From Macropodus opercularis (taxonomy: Eukaryota > Chordata > Actinopteri > Anabantiformes > Osphronemidae), in NCBI GenBank assembly GCA_030770545.1, contig CM061098.1, positions 9,741,501 through 9,805,500 on the forward strand: DNA of 64,000 nt, written 5' to 3'. Positions 39,801 through 53,181 of the stretch are shown one piece after another. Each line of letters starts with the position of its first letter. Within the stretch, counting starts at the first letter, position 1. The position numbers and the translations under genes were made by a program. The notes under the pieces were generated by a model. It saw nothing but the letters and a program-made list of their open reading frames with translations. It was not told where the DNA came from and made no database searches.

Positions 39801-42800
39801 CGCCTGTCTCCCTCCACCCACCAAAACCACAGCGAGGTCCCATCGCACTGAGCTGACAGGTGCAAAGGTCTGAGAGTTTAACTGCTATGCTGTTATCCCA
39901 GCATGCTGCGGTCTGTCCCCATGTGAGCAGGCCAAGTCGGAAAAGAGATAAGAAAAACGGAGGAAACTTATCTGCACAGAAAAGGTGAGCGAGCCGAGTA
40001 CAGTGCATGTGCATAGTGGCTGGATTTACCTGGCTGGTGCAATGGCACCGTGGGTGGAGGGAGCAACGGGAGAGCCTCACCTTGTTTGTCGCTTCCCATC
40101 AATCTCATAACAGCTTGATGGAGAAAAATGACAAAAACTTAGAGACTGCCTGACGAGCCAGAGAGAGAGAGTGAGCAATTAAATGTCAGAGAAGATTAAC
40201 GAAAAACCAAAGAAATTAGAGCCTGATGGTTTAGTCTGACAGCTAGAGAATGAGTGAGGAACGTGGACGAATGCTAAAACTAATTAGTGAGACTGTTGAG
40301 AGGCTGCATATTAGAGACAAGTGCCAGGAATAAAAATAAAAAGATTAGAGGCTGATGAGAGAGAAGGACGAGCAGACTTCTGACTTAATGAGTTTAGTTC
40401 TGCTCATCAAGCTCATCTGTCTATTTTTTGGAAATTAATATCTAAGTATTGACGGTTATCTTTAAGAAGATACACGATTAAGTACTAGAAGGAAATAAAA
40501 TTGTGTTGACGTGTAGACACACGTCTTTTTCTTTTTAACTCAGGCTCTGACCAAAGACATAATTATATCAAGCATGGTTACGAATGAATACCTCTGATGC
40601 AAATCAAATAGGTCCACGAGGGACAAGAAATTCAAGCACCCAGTCAGCAGCTACAGTATGTACATGCAGTTATCTGGATGACGGTGAAGATCATGATCTC
40701 TGCAGAACAGCGGTTCCACAGCTACAAGTAAAATCAATGTGGGAGATGATGCTGTACACAGTACTACCTACCTAATAAATAGATGCTGTTCAAAAGGGGT
40801 CAAAGTTTATTCTATGTAGATATGAACCTGATTGTTGGTAAGAGTTAGATATAGTTCTCACACGGGATTCAGTCGCATCATAATATAACGTTTAAATTAC
40901 AAAATGAAACTTACATAAACAGAAAGCTCAGAATACTTAAAATAATACATAAATATAAACGTCAACATAACAGTCTTTGTATGAGGTTCTATGAGTGTGG
41001 ATGCAATCGACAGAAGCATGATAATGAAACTCAACTGCCACAGACAGATGTAGAGAACACGACTACATCAGTGTTGTATGTAGATGAAATAGAAAGGTTT
41101 ACAAAGATGATCATTCAGTCATAGCAGCTTACCTTCTATATCTACAGTCTAGATGTGACATATTAACTTATTAACAATAGCTCTCTTCCAATTTTTTCTG
41201 CCATAAACTTTCCACACACAGTGACTTTGATGCTGCTGTTTGCTGAATTATTTTATTTCTCCTCTCAATTCTTTTTACATTTTCCTCAGTGGGACTGGCA
41301 TAAAATCACTGACAGAGGAATTCATGTGTGGCACATATCTGTGACGTCTTCTGTTGTTACTTTATTATCCCGTTTAAAGCAAATAATCATCCAGTATTAA
41401 AACCTTACTTCAATGGATGAGAGCCAGGCTACAGATCACCAGTCAAAGCTCTACATAATTCAGAAATCTTCAAAGGTTCCATATTTATCAAAGCTAATAT
41501 TATGAACCTGCCAGTGTGTTTTTTGTACACAGCTAAAGTTACTGTTATTTAAACGACAAATCTTCAGTTAATGGTCCAATAACAGCCAGACTCACTTCAT
41601 TTCAACTGCTTTAATTTGGTTGTTATTAAACCTAATAGGTTTTTGTAATTGAGCCCAGGTTCTTTGGATTGATTCTTGTTGGTTCAAACAGATGCAGCGA
41701 TCTGTAACTCTCAACGCAGAAAGTCTTATTAACACACGGTGCGAATCTGAATTATTCATGTATTCAAACTGTTCCATGTTGGCTAATATTAACACATTGA
41801 TCTACAAGAGTTAAAGGAACTAAATCTGGAAACCTTCAGCTGGAAGACTGGAGATTTGAGCTGCTGCTCCAGGAACATTATACTGAACACTAATGTTTGC
41901 TTTAGGGAAACTGTCAGTAAGCTCAAGCGTAACTCACTTATCCACATATGAGGAACAGGAGCCAGATGTGAAGTCAGCATGTGCTGTCACAACACCACTG
42001 CCCTCAGACATCAAAGTAAGCTGCAGCGGATGCTGAGGGAGCAATCATCTGACAATCAGTGCCATCGCTCACAGGAACAACTCGCTCGAGAATAAGCCTT
42101 CTCATCATAACTCTGATTGACCTACTCTGCAGTGCATCAGTCACTGACGTCTCTGTGCAGCTCAAAGACAGTGGAGACGCCGCAGAGCTGCTTCACTTTG
42201 CCTGATTCCCATCGGTCAGTTTCTCCGGCTTGTCTTGTGGAGATGCTCCAAGGAGACGTCTAGTCCCTGCAGCATATTCTGAGTCTGCCTGAGGGTCTCC
42301 CACCATTTGACTGAGATGGCTTATTAATGACCAAGCTCTGCAGCACACTTGGTTGTGGTGCTTAATCAAATATTTAAATACTGTAATTTTATTGGTAACC
42401 CAACCTGGAGTTTGTGTTCTTACTGTATGTCAGATCAAGCTCATGCTGTAGACCTTTGTTACTTGCAACCCCTTTAATAGCTCGTCTAAGTGTCTAAACA
42501 TCTGCTATGGGTGAGTCCAGTACAGTAGTGTTTGAAAAGGAAATTAGTTGGTAAATCAGTATTTTCGTCTTTACACTCAGCTCCACACGTCTCACCCATC
42601 GGAAGACAGAGATAAGTGGAGCAGCATCCTACTTACACAGCAAATGAGTGAATATAGTGCTCATGAACATAAATATGGAGCAACTGGCTGTTAAACCAGC
42701 TGCTTCACTGTAGCAGAAACTCACACCGGTACCTGCAGGTTAAAGTCTAATGATGCTGAAATAACTACAAAATCAGCAAAAGGCAGAGAACCCAGGGGCG

Positions 42801-45200
42801 TGTGGGTGTCCACACACAAGCCTCAGACATCTCTGAAAGGCAGAACACTCGGATGTGGTAAGTAAATCCTACACTCATATAGAAGTAGGTGCAAAAAACA
42901 AAAAGCACAACCAATTTCCTGGTACGTGGGATGGGAAGTAAATTGAGCCTCTTCACGATCCAATTTAACAGTGTCACTGAAACAACAGAAATTGTTGGTT
43001 TGAGAAAAACAACAACAACAATGTCCCTCCTGGGAAAAAACAGGAACTTAAGTAGGTGATGTAAACTCTGAAGTGTTGGTATGAGACACACACCTTTCTC
43101 CCACTGATTCCACCAATTATCACGTTCAAATTCACATCCATTCCCACCCTGTCACCTCTCTGATAGCACTGCTAATGTTGCTAATGCAGCTATGCTGAAG
43201 AACAGCTCCTCAGCAAGGTGAATTCTGAATGAGCAGGGAGACGGGAGCAAACCCTTCAATCTACGATGCATCTTCCTCTAGGGGTTAATACGATTTAATG
43301 AAAACCAGCTACTACTACAAGATATGTCATAGCACAAAATGAGTGAGATATGATGGAGAGGATTTTATTTACCAACAGTGAAGAATGAAGAGTGGAGCTA
43401 AATATGCCACATGGAGAGGATCAAGTGAGCTCAATTTTAGCCTTATCCAGGGGGTATGCATCACTTTATCAGTTCGCTAAATCCTTCAAAATGATGCGCA
43501 GTATTCTGGAAGAGCTCTGCGTCTCTCTCTGTGGGTTAATGTGGTTTTGATACACTGTTTTAATGCTGCATGAACAGAAAATTGAAGGGAGAACGAGCAA
43601 GAGATGACAGTTGCTGAGGGGTTCAATCTGGAGCTGCTCCACTTAACTCGAGGATGAGCAGAACAGAGCTAAGGAGGGAGGATGATTTAAGAGACGAGGA
43701 GTAATGTGCTACACACAGTGGGCTGCACTCGCTTTGGTGATGACAGCATTGTCATATTAATAGGACCTCGCAAATATGTATATGTATGTGGGGGGTGAGA
43801 AGTTGAGGGTATAGTAGATAACATGAAAAAGAAAGGTTGGTACTTGTGCTATATAGTCACAATGGAGGAGTCAATAGATAGTGAATAGATAAAATGAGAC
43901 AGGAAGAAAGTAAAGAAGATAACAAGGACGTAAAAGATGAGAGACAAGGTGAAATTAAATAAAACTCAGGGAAAAAAGGAAAAGTTAGGTTGTGTAAGAC
44001 CACATAAAGGATAGATTAAGTGAAGTGTGCATAAAAAGAAAGTTAAACAGACATGACCTTCATTATTATGCAAGAAGTGTGAACTGAGAATAAGACAGTG
44101 ACATACAAAAGTCAGACCCCGGGGAAGGTACGAAGAGAAGGAGCTGGGACATTTAAAGGTGGCTCTACACACGGAAGGAAATCTCACCTTGGGTTTAGCT
44201 GCATGGAGAGAAAATAAAGGACCGTGACGCTAAAGCTGTGCTCAGGAGTTACTGTAATTATCACTTTCCTGATTACAGAGTTTATTGATACAGGCTATAA
44301 TTACATCAGAGCAACTGTGATTATTGTAGAACTCTTTTAATATGTTTGACTCATTTTGTCTACACCCTGTGGAATAAAAGACCACCATTGTTATCTTATC
44401 TCTGCCAGCGTAATAACCTGAGCATCTCCTCACTTCAGTTTTATTTCTTCATCACGGCTCAGCAATCGGTCATTTGGCCTTCAAGTGTTTTTCATTTATT
44501 TTTTTATGCAACTATCAGAGGCCTCATTTCAGCCAAGGCTTTTGTTCAAAGTAATTAAAAGTTTGTTTTAACCACTGAGTTTAAATAATGGATAATTAGA
44601 CCTCATGAGAAAGTTGGGTGGAGTTTTACTGTATGTGAAGTGAAGTCCATGAACAGACAAATCATAAAAAATCATCCTCTGCACAAACTAAAAGAAGGTT
44701 GAGAGAAGGTCTGCACACACCTGGCTAGGCCTCACAGGTTAACTCTGTGGGTAGACCTGGACTCTAATGGATGCACTACAGCACGTCTGTACCTTTCAAC
44801 CCACGTGGCTTGAATGTGGCGGAGCCTCGCACAGCCTCAAACAACTATGTGTGTGGGAGTCTGTGATGGAAAGGTTAGTGTGGTGGGAACAGCATGGACG
44901 AATACTAGTGTTCCAGAGTGATGAGCACCTGCCTTTGCATCAGTTACTTTTTAGGAAAACATACTCTTTGATGTCTTACTGGATGTTGAAAACAAACCTC
45001 CTTCATGTCTATAACTTTATAATCTATGTTTGTAACTTTCCTCGGCAACAGTTTAATGGTTATGTGACCAAGGGTAGTACGTGAAGGAGTGAAGTACATC
45101 TGAGCAGCCCTGTGTTTGTTTCAGTTACTTCTCTAAAGAGTCACTGGGATGCAGGAGCCAGTCCATCCATAGCTAAAGGCAGGTTGTACTATAGCAAGGT

Positions 45201-45445
45201 CACCTCAACAGTAACAATTCATGCTGACAATCACACCTATGTATGGAAGGTGTGACTGTCGGTGTGACAGGTGTATGGGCCATTTAGAGCAGCAAGTGAC
45301 GCATGTCTGAGGATGGTGTGAGGAAGTCACACTACCAAAAAACAACAAAAAAAAAAAACACGCACACAGAGGGTAAACATGAAAACTCCACATGGAAAGG
45401 CACGTGGCCAACGCAGGTGCCTCTACTGCAGCTGTGAGGCACAAA
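45201..45445 (-). mobile_element. Degraded tRNA-derived SINE with L2-like body
   Basis: Read on the minus strand the order is TGCCTCACAGC (end of a tRNA-like head), CCTTTCCATGTGGAG, TTTTCATGTTTACCCTCTG, TGTGTGCGTG, an A/T-rich expansion, CTTCCTCACACCATCCTCAG, ACATGC, TGCTCTAAATGGCCCATA, and CATAGGTGTGATTGTCAGC. This is the order of motifs of a common fish repeat (tRNA head with promoter boxes, then CTTTCTGTGTGGAGTTTGC, then AAATTGCCCATAGGTGTG). The B-box part between the head and CCTTTCC is badly diverged, and a run of twelve T (A on the plus strand, about 45347-45358) has replaced the GGTTTCCTCC segment. It is old and inactive. Confidence 0.7.
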
Positions 45446-48400
45446 ACATTTCTCAAAAGAGAACTGTCAACCAAGACGTATGACAAATAAAAGTGAGTAA
45501 GTCAGTTAAAGTGGAAAAAGTGAAAAAGTTAAAACAATGGAAAAAGCTCAGCTTTACAGTTAGTTAATGCTTATTTGCAAAGGTTAGGACGTTATCTGCT
45601 GTTGGTATCAACTTTCTCAATACCAAAAAGCTGATCTGAAAGGGCTGCAGACTATGTGAAGTATTCTCCAAACTATGGATGCGTTCTTGTGTTTTGCTGT
45701 CCCGAGTCTATTCTGACACATTCTTTTCTTCTAAAGCAAGAGCAGAAAAAAACAGGAATAGAACAGCTCATCTTTGTCATTGTGTTGTTTCTGTGTGTTG
45801 GCAGTTTTAATGACAGTTTCAAGGATTGTCACCTCAACGACCAGCTACACTGAGGAGGTACTGAAATGAAGCACCCATTAGCAGAACTGACTGAATGGCT
45901 ACCATGTGGGGAAAAATGCTATTGTATGGTATCGTACCACCTCCTCATCGATCAGCGTGTGAGTGATCACACCACTACTGAAGGAAGCAGGTGGTGATCT
46001 CACTCTGATATAACCTCTGGCACATCTATGAAACTACACCCAGCAGGGTGTCAGTCATGGCCTTGGCTCTTTAGATCTGTCACAAACCGAGCTGCAGTTT
46101 TCGTAAGACTAATAGACATAAGAGTAAAAACAGTAATAAGAGCTGTGACTTTTCCCTTGTTTTCTTCCTTCTTGCTCTTCCTGTAGCTTGTGAAAAGCCA
46201 TTAGAGCAGAACAGAGTTCAATTTTGTGTGCGCTAGAATGATGCATTTCCTTGCATAGGAGAACATGGATCATGAAGCAGCCTGTGTGGCTCAGTGTAAC
46301 TCAGTGGATCCTGCTGTGAGGCTGTTCCACACATGACAAGATAAAACAGAGACAACCAGCTGTAACAGAAAAAGACGTGGAGGAAGCTGCTGGCTCTGAG
46401 GGGAGAAAATGTATGGCAGTATTTAATTTTTCTATTTGATTCCAACCTAAATAAGTCGCATCAAAGATTGTGAACACATCTGTTAATATATGGAACAAAG
46501 TGAAGTCCCATTCAGGCTTCCATCTTTCTGAAAGGATGCCAAAAGTCTCATTTTATCTGGCAAAACAAAAAGAAAACACTTCCCACAGAAAACATGATCA
46601 GATCTTTTTTTAATTTACCAAATACTGAAATATTAAAAAAAGCCTGGTGATGGGTCTATTTGCTTTAACCAAACAGTAGCTGACACCTTTGCAAACTCTC
46701 TCTTTCGTCTCTTTTTCTAATGCACAGCTAAACAGGCGTGTTGGCCTTGGCTTTTGGACTGGACTGTAATTGCTCCCGCTGTTGTTTGATAGTACTTAAA
46801 GTTGCTGATCTTGTTGGAGTTGACACATGGGACCCCAACACAGGACCGTCGCTAATTACAGACCAGTCAAATGAAATGACATTAAACAACTGCATGGCTC
46901 AAAGCCCAAATGAGTGACACTCTTGAGATAACGTTGCAACACCAGCAATTTGTTAGATAAATGTTAGAGCTAATAGGGAATTGAATTAATTCAAATAAAA
47001 CAAGCGCATTAATTATTTAATCATAGTGAACTGCAGGAAAGCATGTAACAAAACCTTTCTGCGGAAAGCATTTACATTCGAGATAGCATAATCAGAGACA
47101 ACAGCACTCAGAGTGCATTAGAGAATTTATGTAATGATAGCGCCAAACAAGATGAGGAAAGGCTGCTGCCATTTATGTTTGCATGACCCATTAATGCAGT
47201 GTAACGTTTGAGTGTGCATGTCCCAAAGCATCACTAATGTCTGCAAACGAACACTTACTCCTACTTAACTGCATAATTTATTTAATGTTGCTGAGGGGAA
47301 TAGGAGAGAGTGAAGAGATCCGGGATCCACCTGTATCATTTCACCCCTCAGCTGCCCCTCGTTCCTCTACTTGTGTGTCCTCCGTTAGTCAGATTTATTG
47401 TCATGGCTGCCGAGGTCACATTATATAACGAGGTTTAGGAGAGACAGGTTATTACTCTTGATTGCAGGTTTAGTAGTAATAAGTAAAACCGCAGAGCACA
47501 GTATGTGGGTGGAAGCCATTTTATGGAATCTAATGCGCCAGAATGAAATGATTTATACATCAGAAACATGTGAATTGTCTGTTGGGGAAACTTTTTCACT
47601 TTTTAACTTTATTCCTTTTGCTTCATTTGATAAAACACCCTTTAGATGCTTTTGCCCATTATGTTTGTTTTAAATCAGATTAGAGTGCCCACCCATGGGA
47701 ATAATAATAACTAGACAAACATAAGGATCCGCTTTATTAAACTTTTAGTCTGGCTTTAAGTGAAACAACAAAAATGTCAAAATATTATATTCATTAGTTG
47801 ATCACAATTAGTATCAGATCAAGTTTTACAAAACCAACTCTGTCCAAATCGTGATGATCATATTATGTTCACATGGGATAATTCTCCAATCAGTGTGTGC
47901 AAAGCTGAGGAAATGTGTGTTTTTGTCTTCCATCGTTGCCTGAGGAAACTGTTCTGCTGCAGCGCCAGTGACATGCTATCATCTCCTGCTGCGGCTCAAT
48001 AGTTACTGTTTTGATTCTTCCACTTAGGTTGACAGTGAAAAAACGTGTCTGTATAGAGCAAAATCATGTAGTGATCCTCTGACATGTCAGATTGTGGATT
48101 ATTACATAACTGTCATCGCCTCAGCTTTGAGTTTCTTACACTTTATTTTGTATTTTACTTTAACTGTATTAGTTTGTTACTTTTTAGGCTGCTAATACTG
48201 CTTTTGTTTTACTATTCTTAATTTTTCATTTTAAAAAGGTTTTAACTTTCATTTGTTAAACTGTTTTGTTTATGGCAAACATGTGAAATAATGATCAAAT
48301 TAAAAGCAATCATGTTTCTACCCATCTATTCATAAATCTAAGCATTAGCCTTGTTGCTGTGGTCCTTAAGTTACCTTCCTCAAACCACTGACACTGTTTC

Positions 48401-48914
48401 CTTTCTTCATGTATAAAGGACCCAGTTCACACCCTCTCAAATTTATTGACGTTCATGGTTTCTTTGTCTGTTCTTGTTGATTTCAACAGTGAGGTTTTAG
48501 CCCAAGGTTGCCTGGAGTCCAGAGCCAGTGTTAAGGTAAAGTTATGCTTTTAAGGTGCTATTTGTAATGCACTGTGACTCCAGTACTCCTGGAAAATACT
48601 ATATACTTATAGCCTTTGAATTATTTAGCATCTGTGAGTTCTTGAAAAATAAATTCTTACCCTTTCTGAGAAAACCAGTAAAATGGATCTCAGTACTTTC
48701 CAAGTGAGTGGTGCTGTTTGTGTCTTGCCCACATTGAATTCTGGTTGTGTAATCACCTTGATTTATTTGTGCTGTGCTGAAGACAGGATGAGATAAAGAA
48801 AACTTTCAAACTGTCTCAGTTTGATAGACTGGGATTGAGTCCAGAGGTTGGCCATGGAGTCTGGCGTTGGCTTAGCAGGTTAAGATGCAGGTAGCAGGTA
48901 GTGTGTGCGTTGTG
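45446..48914. other. Non-coding stretch with possible conserved block
   Basis: No convincing exon beyond the 46-nt candidate at 48490-48535. The block at about 46900-47230 contains TTGAATTAATTC, ATTAATTATTTAATCA, TTTGCATGACC and CATTAATGCAG. It lacks simple repeats and looks like conserved non-coding DNA, which only an alignment could show. Confidence 0.5.
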
Positions 48915-49045
48915 TGTGACGGGACTGGCAAACGGTCCAGGGTATGTCCTGTCCCTCTTAAACGACAGGTGGGATAGACTCACCTTTGCAGCCTGACGGT
49001 TACAACGACGGTTACGACAAAGGTGTTTTCATCAGTAAATGGAAA
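48915..49045 (+). mobile_element. 3' tail of an L2/SINE-type retroposon
   Basis: Plus-strand motifs GACTGGCAAACGGTCCAGGG, CAGGTGGGATAGACTCACC and CCTGACGGTTACAACGACGG follow the order of the fish L2-type tail (GACTGGCGACCTGTCCAGGG, AGCTGGGATAGGCTCCAGC, CCCTGACGGATAAGCGG). The upstream 5' part is not recognisable, consistent with 5' truncation, the usual state of such copies. It is likely the same family as, or one sharing its tail with, the minus-strand copy at 45201-45445. Confidence 0.62.
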
Positions 49046-49932
49046 AAATAACAAAATTCTGATTTTCATTACGCCCCAAGGTTTGACTCTGTTTGGCCAT
49101 TGAGGGGCACTGGAGTGTGGGATAACAGCAGGAATAAAGCAGACGTAGGCAAAGACAGAAGGCTAATAAGGAAAGCAGAAAAGGCCTGTGAAGGTTCAGC
49201 AGACACAACAGAACGTGCAAGAAATATGGTTGTTACATTACACAGCACAAACAGTACAACATGGAAGATTTCTTTTCATAACAAGCAGCACAAAAACAAA
49301 CAAGATTAGCTCCACTGAGGCTAAAGTTATTAGTTCCACTAATCGTTGACTAAACTGTTTTGCTAAAACATGCTTTTAAACCTTGACTTGGCCGTTGACC
49401 TTCACTTTGCCCTGTTATTGCATGTTTGTATCTGACCTGACAGACTTTTCTTCTAACTATTTATTAACAAAGGCATTTGGCTTCTGCCCTTCAAGCTTTT
49501 TCGAATGCTGAATTCCATCTGCAGTAAAACACTAAACTCTAAAACTAGCCGACATGGATTTACAGTAGCTCCAATAAAATCCAGATGTTAAAATGTAAGG
49601 AGGGTCGTTTAATAAGAGCGACGCTTGTGTGCATGTTGTTACAGTGGATGATTAAAGCAAAAACCTTAATATGTTTAATGTTTATCTCACTATATTGTTT
49701 GCTATAGATATGAAATGCTAGTAAGCTGCAGACGGACACATGCCATAGCTTTACCAAGTACTGTACCAAGACTCCAGGCATCCTTTTTGTAAATGTGACA
49801 TCACAGCAGAGTAAATGTGAGGTCACTGTGCACCTGGCCTGACTGTGGACCAAGGGTGAAAGCGAATGATGGAGAGCTTTTTGGATTTCTTCTTCTTTGG
49901 GATTTGATTTACTCTGGTAAAAGAACAAAACA

Positions 49933-49951
49933 AACACACACACACACACAA
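49933..49951. repeat. (CA)n microsatellite, short
   Basis: About nine uninterrupted CA units. Confidence 0.9.
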
Positions 49952-52900
49952 AAGCAGGGTTTGGAGAGGGGTACGGCTACATTTTCATTTAACATGCATT
50001 CCATCACTATATCTGCGGTGTGAAAGCCTTCAACTCCTCTGACCCTCCGCAGTATCTCCAGCCCTGAAGGTAATGATTCTTGACAACAGTGCCTATTAGA
50101 ACCGAGCATGCTGAGATGATCAATAACCAGCCTTATCCACATGCAGAAGGTGTAAATCTGGTAATCACTTCATCAAGTGGGAATATGCCTCTTCATCCAC
50201 ACAGGTAGACACAAACAGACACGGGTGACGAGACCAGGCCCTCAAGGAGAAGAAGCCACTTCTCCAAGTGAATGTAGAGTGATGTACAGGAAACATGTAT
50301 GTCCCCCTCAGTGGTAAGAACTTCAGGATTTCAGTTTAATTGGCTAGATTAACATATTAGAAAATGCAACACGCGGTTTTAATGTTTTAAATAGTACAGC
50401 AGCATCTCAGTTTATCTGACGCTTGCGTGTGTGAGTGACGCAGCTGAACCGCGCCAGGATAGACCCCATCTGCCAGTTTAGGATCCATTCTTTGATCTTT
50501 TCTTCTTCCTGCCTCAATCACTCACTGCCCTGCGTCTTTTCCCTTCAGGCACAACATGGACGTCTGCAGTCACACCAAAAATATCAAAACAGATCCAGGA
50601 AAAGGTTTGGTTCAGTTTTGGTTTCTAACCCTCTTCACTTTAACATCTTTTCACAGACACTGACCAGTGGAATTGGACTCTCTGCTACAAAACCAGCCCA
50701 GAGCAAGTCCTAAGGCCTCAGGCCACATACTTCAATTTAAGGTGATGACTGTAATGCACTTCAGTGTAAAGGAACCAACTAAAACTTTGCTTTGTGTTGT
50801 ACTGCATTGTAGTATTTATAAAGAAGCTACAGTTAATGGTGTGTGAGTTTGGAGTTTAGTACATCATGATGGAGCAGGAAAATAGTTTCCTGTTTGTAGT
50901 TTACTCAGCCCAATGCTTTGTATTTGTTGACCCTGTAGGTCACATACAACACACACTCGCAGCCTGCAGGTGGCTAGCATCAATCCTTCTGTCTCCCATG
51001 TATTTGCTGAATCATAATAACCAAAGAAAAACAGAGACATCACAGGGAAACAAACAGGGTGAACCGCTGAACCATTTGGTGAAATTTAATAAGGTGAAAA
51101 AAGAGCAGGGCAGCTTTTGTTTTCTCTCTTTTGTTCCTGGCTCAGCAACTGTCCTTCAGAAATGTCCCTTGATTTGTCTTCTATGTTTTACCTTGTGAAG
51201 CTTTAGTAAAGCATTTGTCTTTTGAAATCATTTTCTTTGTTATTGTCATCATTTCAGATAAATCCAGGATTTCACACCAGCTACGTCAAACTGAAAGTTA
51301 TCAGGTTTTTAAACGACTGTAAGATAAAATGCATATGTGGTCAGTGAGTAAGAAAATCAAAGTTCACCCTATTACATGTTTGAGCCTGTTAGCCTCTGAC
51401 AGCCTATAGCTGAACTGGCAGAACAGAGGCCGTGTTGTTGGACGCTACTGTAAATGTCCATGTGTTGTTCTGCGGAGGAAGACCTTTAATCTGCTGCCCA
51501 CACATGAACAATGTTGCTAAGGCTCAAGCTCCAGCTTTCATGTTACCAGCCTCTAATAGACCATGATGTTATGATTGAAGCTAATCTTGGAAATAGCTCC
51601 GTGTTGGTGAAGGGCCTGGCTTTAATCCTTCTGTGAGCATTCGCCATGCTCTGTCTGGTTCAGATGACAGGCTGTAGGGTTGCTTATCTGTCTTCTCTCA
51701 TATCTCTGACACAGGAAGGACCGATACATTAAAGACCACCACATACCAAAACTTCTCATAGTATTTGGAAACTACTGTAAGAAAGTTACCATCATGTGTT
51801 GTGTCACCTAAACAATTAATATCCAAGCATCTACTGATCAAGGGAAGTCAGCGTGGAGGGTGTTTGGTTCAGAACGGAGAGTTATGAATCAGGTTTGGAC
51901 AGAAACCAGCGGAAAAGAACCGATCAATATGCAAAGACTGCAGGGACAGGTGCTATTCTCTAGTGGGTGTGTGTTTGCAAAAAAGACAGATTGTACAGGA
52001 CAAAGTAAGAGAAAGTTTGCTGCCTTTGTTGTGTAATGTTTCCACAACACTGAAAAGTAAGACGTGTGTGGGTTTGATCTGCGTAAATGAAATGTCAGAC
52101 ATATTTGCATGGCCTCTAAGCTCTTCATGGCGACGCGTTGCCTCTTCGGCTATTCAAGCAGCAGAATACAGAAACTGTACTACAGTATATAAAGACAAAG
52201 GAACAGGCTGGTCATCAATAGAAATGAATGAACGCACACTCCAAAAGACTCTTACTTTTTCCTCACACAAACACACATCATGTAATGACACCTCATCATA
52301 CACTGAGTAGGAAGAGCCTGAGGGACAGAGCAGATCAGCCAAACGAGAGGGACTGCAAGTATTTCATGTCTGTCTGTAGGCTATGACGTTAACAACCCAA
52401 GGTGATTTAACTTCCTAATTCATCCAGCTCCTTTATTTATGAGCCAGCAAGCCTTTTTAGCAAGCCCTGATGGATCTCTCCTGCTCTCTGTTCTCCGCCC
52501 CGGAGGACTCGGCAGCAGCATAAAAACTGAGATGGAGGAAAGAGAGGCGGAAGGAAAGTGGGGAACAAAATAGTGTTGCAGAGGTGTGACTGGGTCATGG
52601 TTTGTTGCTAAGCCACCCAGGACAATACATTTCATTTCAGAGAAGCACTCGATTTTCTCCTTGTTTCCCTCCATCTGTGTCATTTTCTCACCATGTCCAT
52701 TTGCCAACATCCCTTTCCTCATCATGAAGTGTCTGTCTTATCACAAGCTTCTCCTCTCCACTAGTAATCTGTCTCTCTACAAAGCTTTTCCTAGGCCTGT
52801 GTACATCCCTCTCCTTACACATACCCACATACTGCGCCTGTATCTCTTGTCTTTTCCCTGCGGTGTTGCTTAACTTTCTGACGTATGGCCTGAAGGCTGC

Positions 52901-52972
52901 TGTGATCTTCACTTCAGACTTTTTGCTCATCACACTGCCTGGAGAGGAGAAGCGTCAGGATTCCAAATACAG

Positions 52973-52974
<2 letters not shown>

Positions 52975-53013
<39 letters not shown>
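52975..53013. repeat. (CA)n microsatellite, about 19 units
   Basis: A pure run of about 39 bases. It lies about 170 bp upstream of a TG run, with which it is complementary. Confidence 0.95.
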
Positions 53014-53014
<1 letters not shown>

Positions 53015-53181
53015 CACATATCCATCCTTCATGCTGAGCTTAATTGATCTATTCTAAGACTATTTTATCATTGTGATGAAACAGAGTAAGACCACCCCTC
53101 TCACCCTTTGTTAAACCTTTTTCCATAATAACTTTAAATTATTTGTACTGATATTACAGCACCCTGACAAATGCCCCCGCA

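Larger units (their letters stand above)
28508..45200. other. Long non-coding stretch
   Basis: About 16.7 kb without a convincing exon. It holds simple repeats at 29612-29658, 32781-32790, 33832-33880 and 37141-37155, a CpG-richer patch at about 31120-31310 with CACGCACGCGC motifs, and a few splice-like or exon-like segments treated as findings. It is most simply an intron or intergenic DNA upstream of the exon at 28344-28507. Confidence 0.5.

Noticed and set aside
50550..50712. Two strong acceptor-like pyrimidine tracts on the plus strand
   Set aside because: The donor between them is weak (AAAAG then GTTTGG) and would leave an intron of only about 50 nt, too short for a typical vertebrate intron.
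52420..52725. 101-codon minus-strand frame
   Set aside because: No motif, no splice pair, and a competing frame on the other strand.
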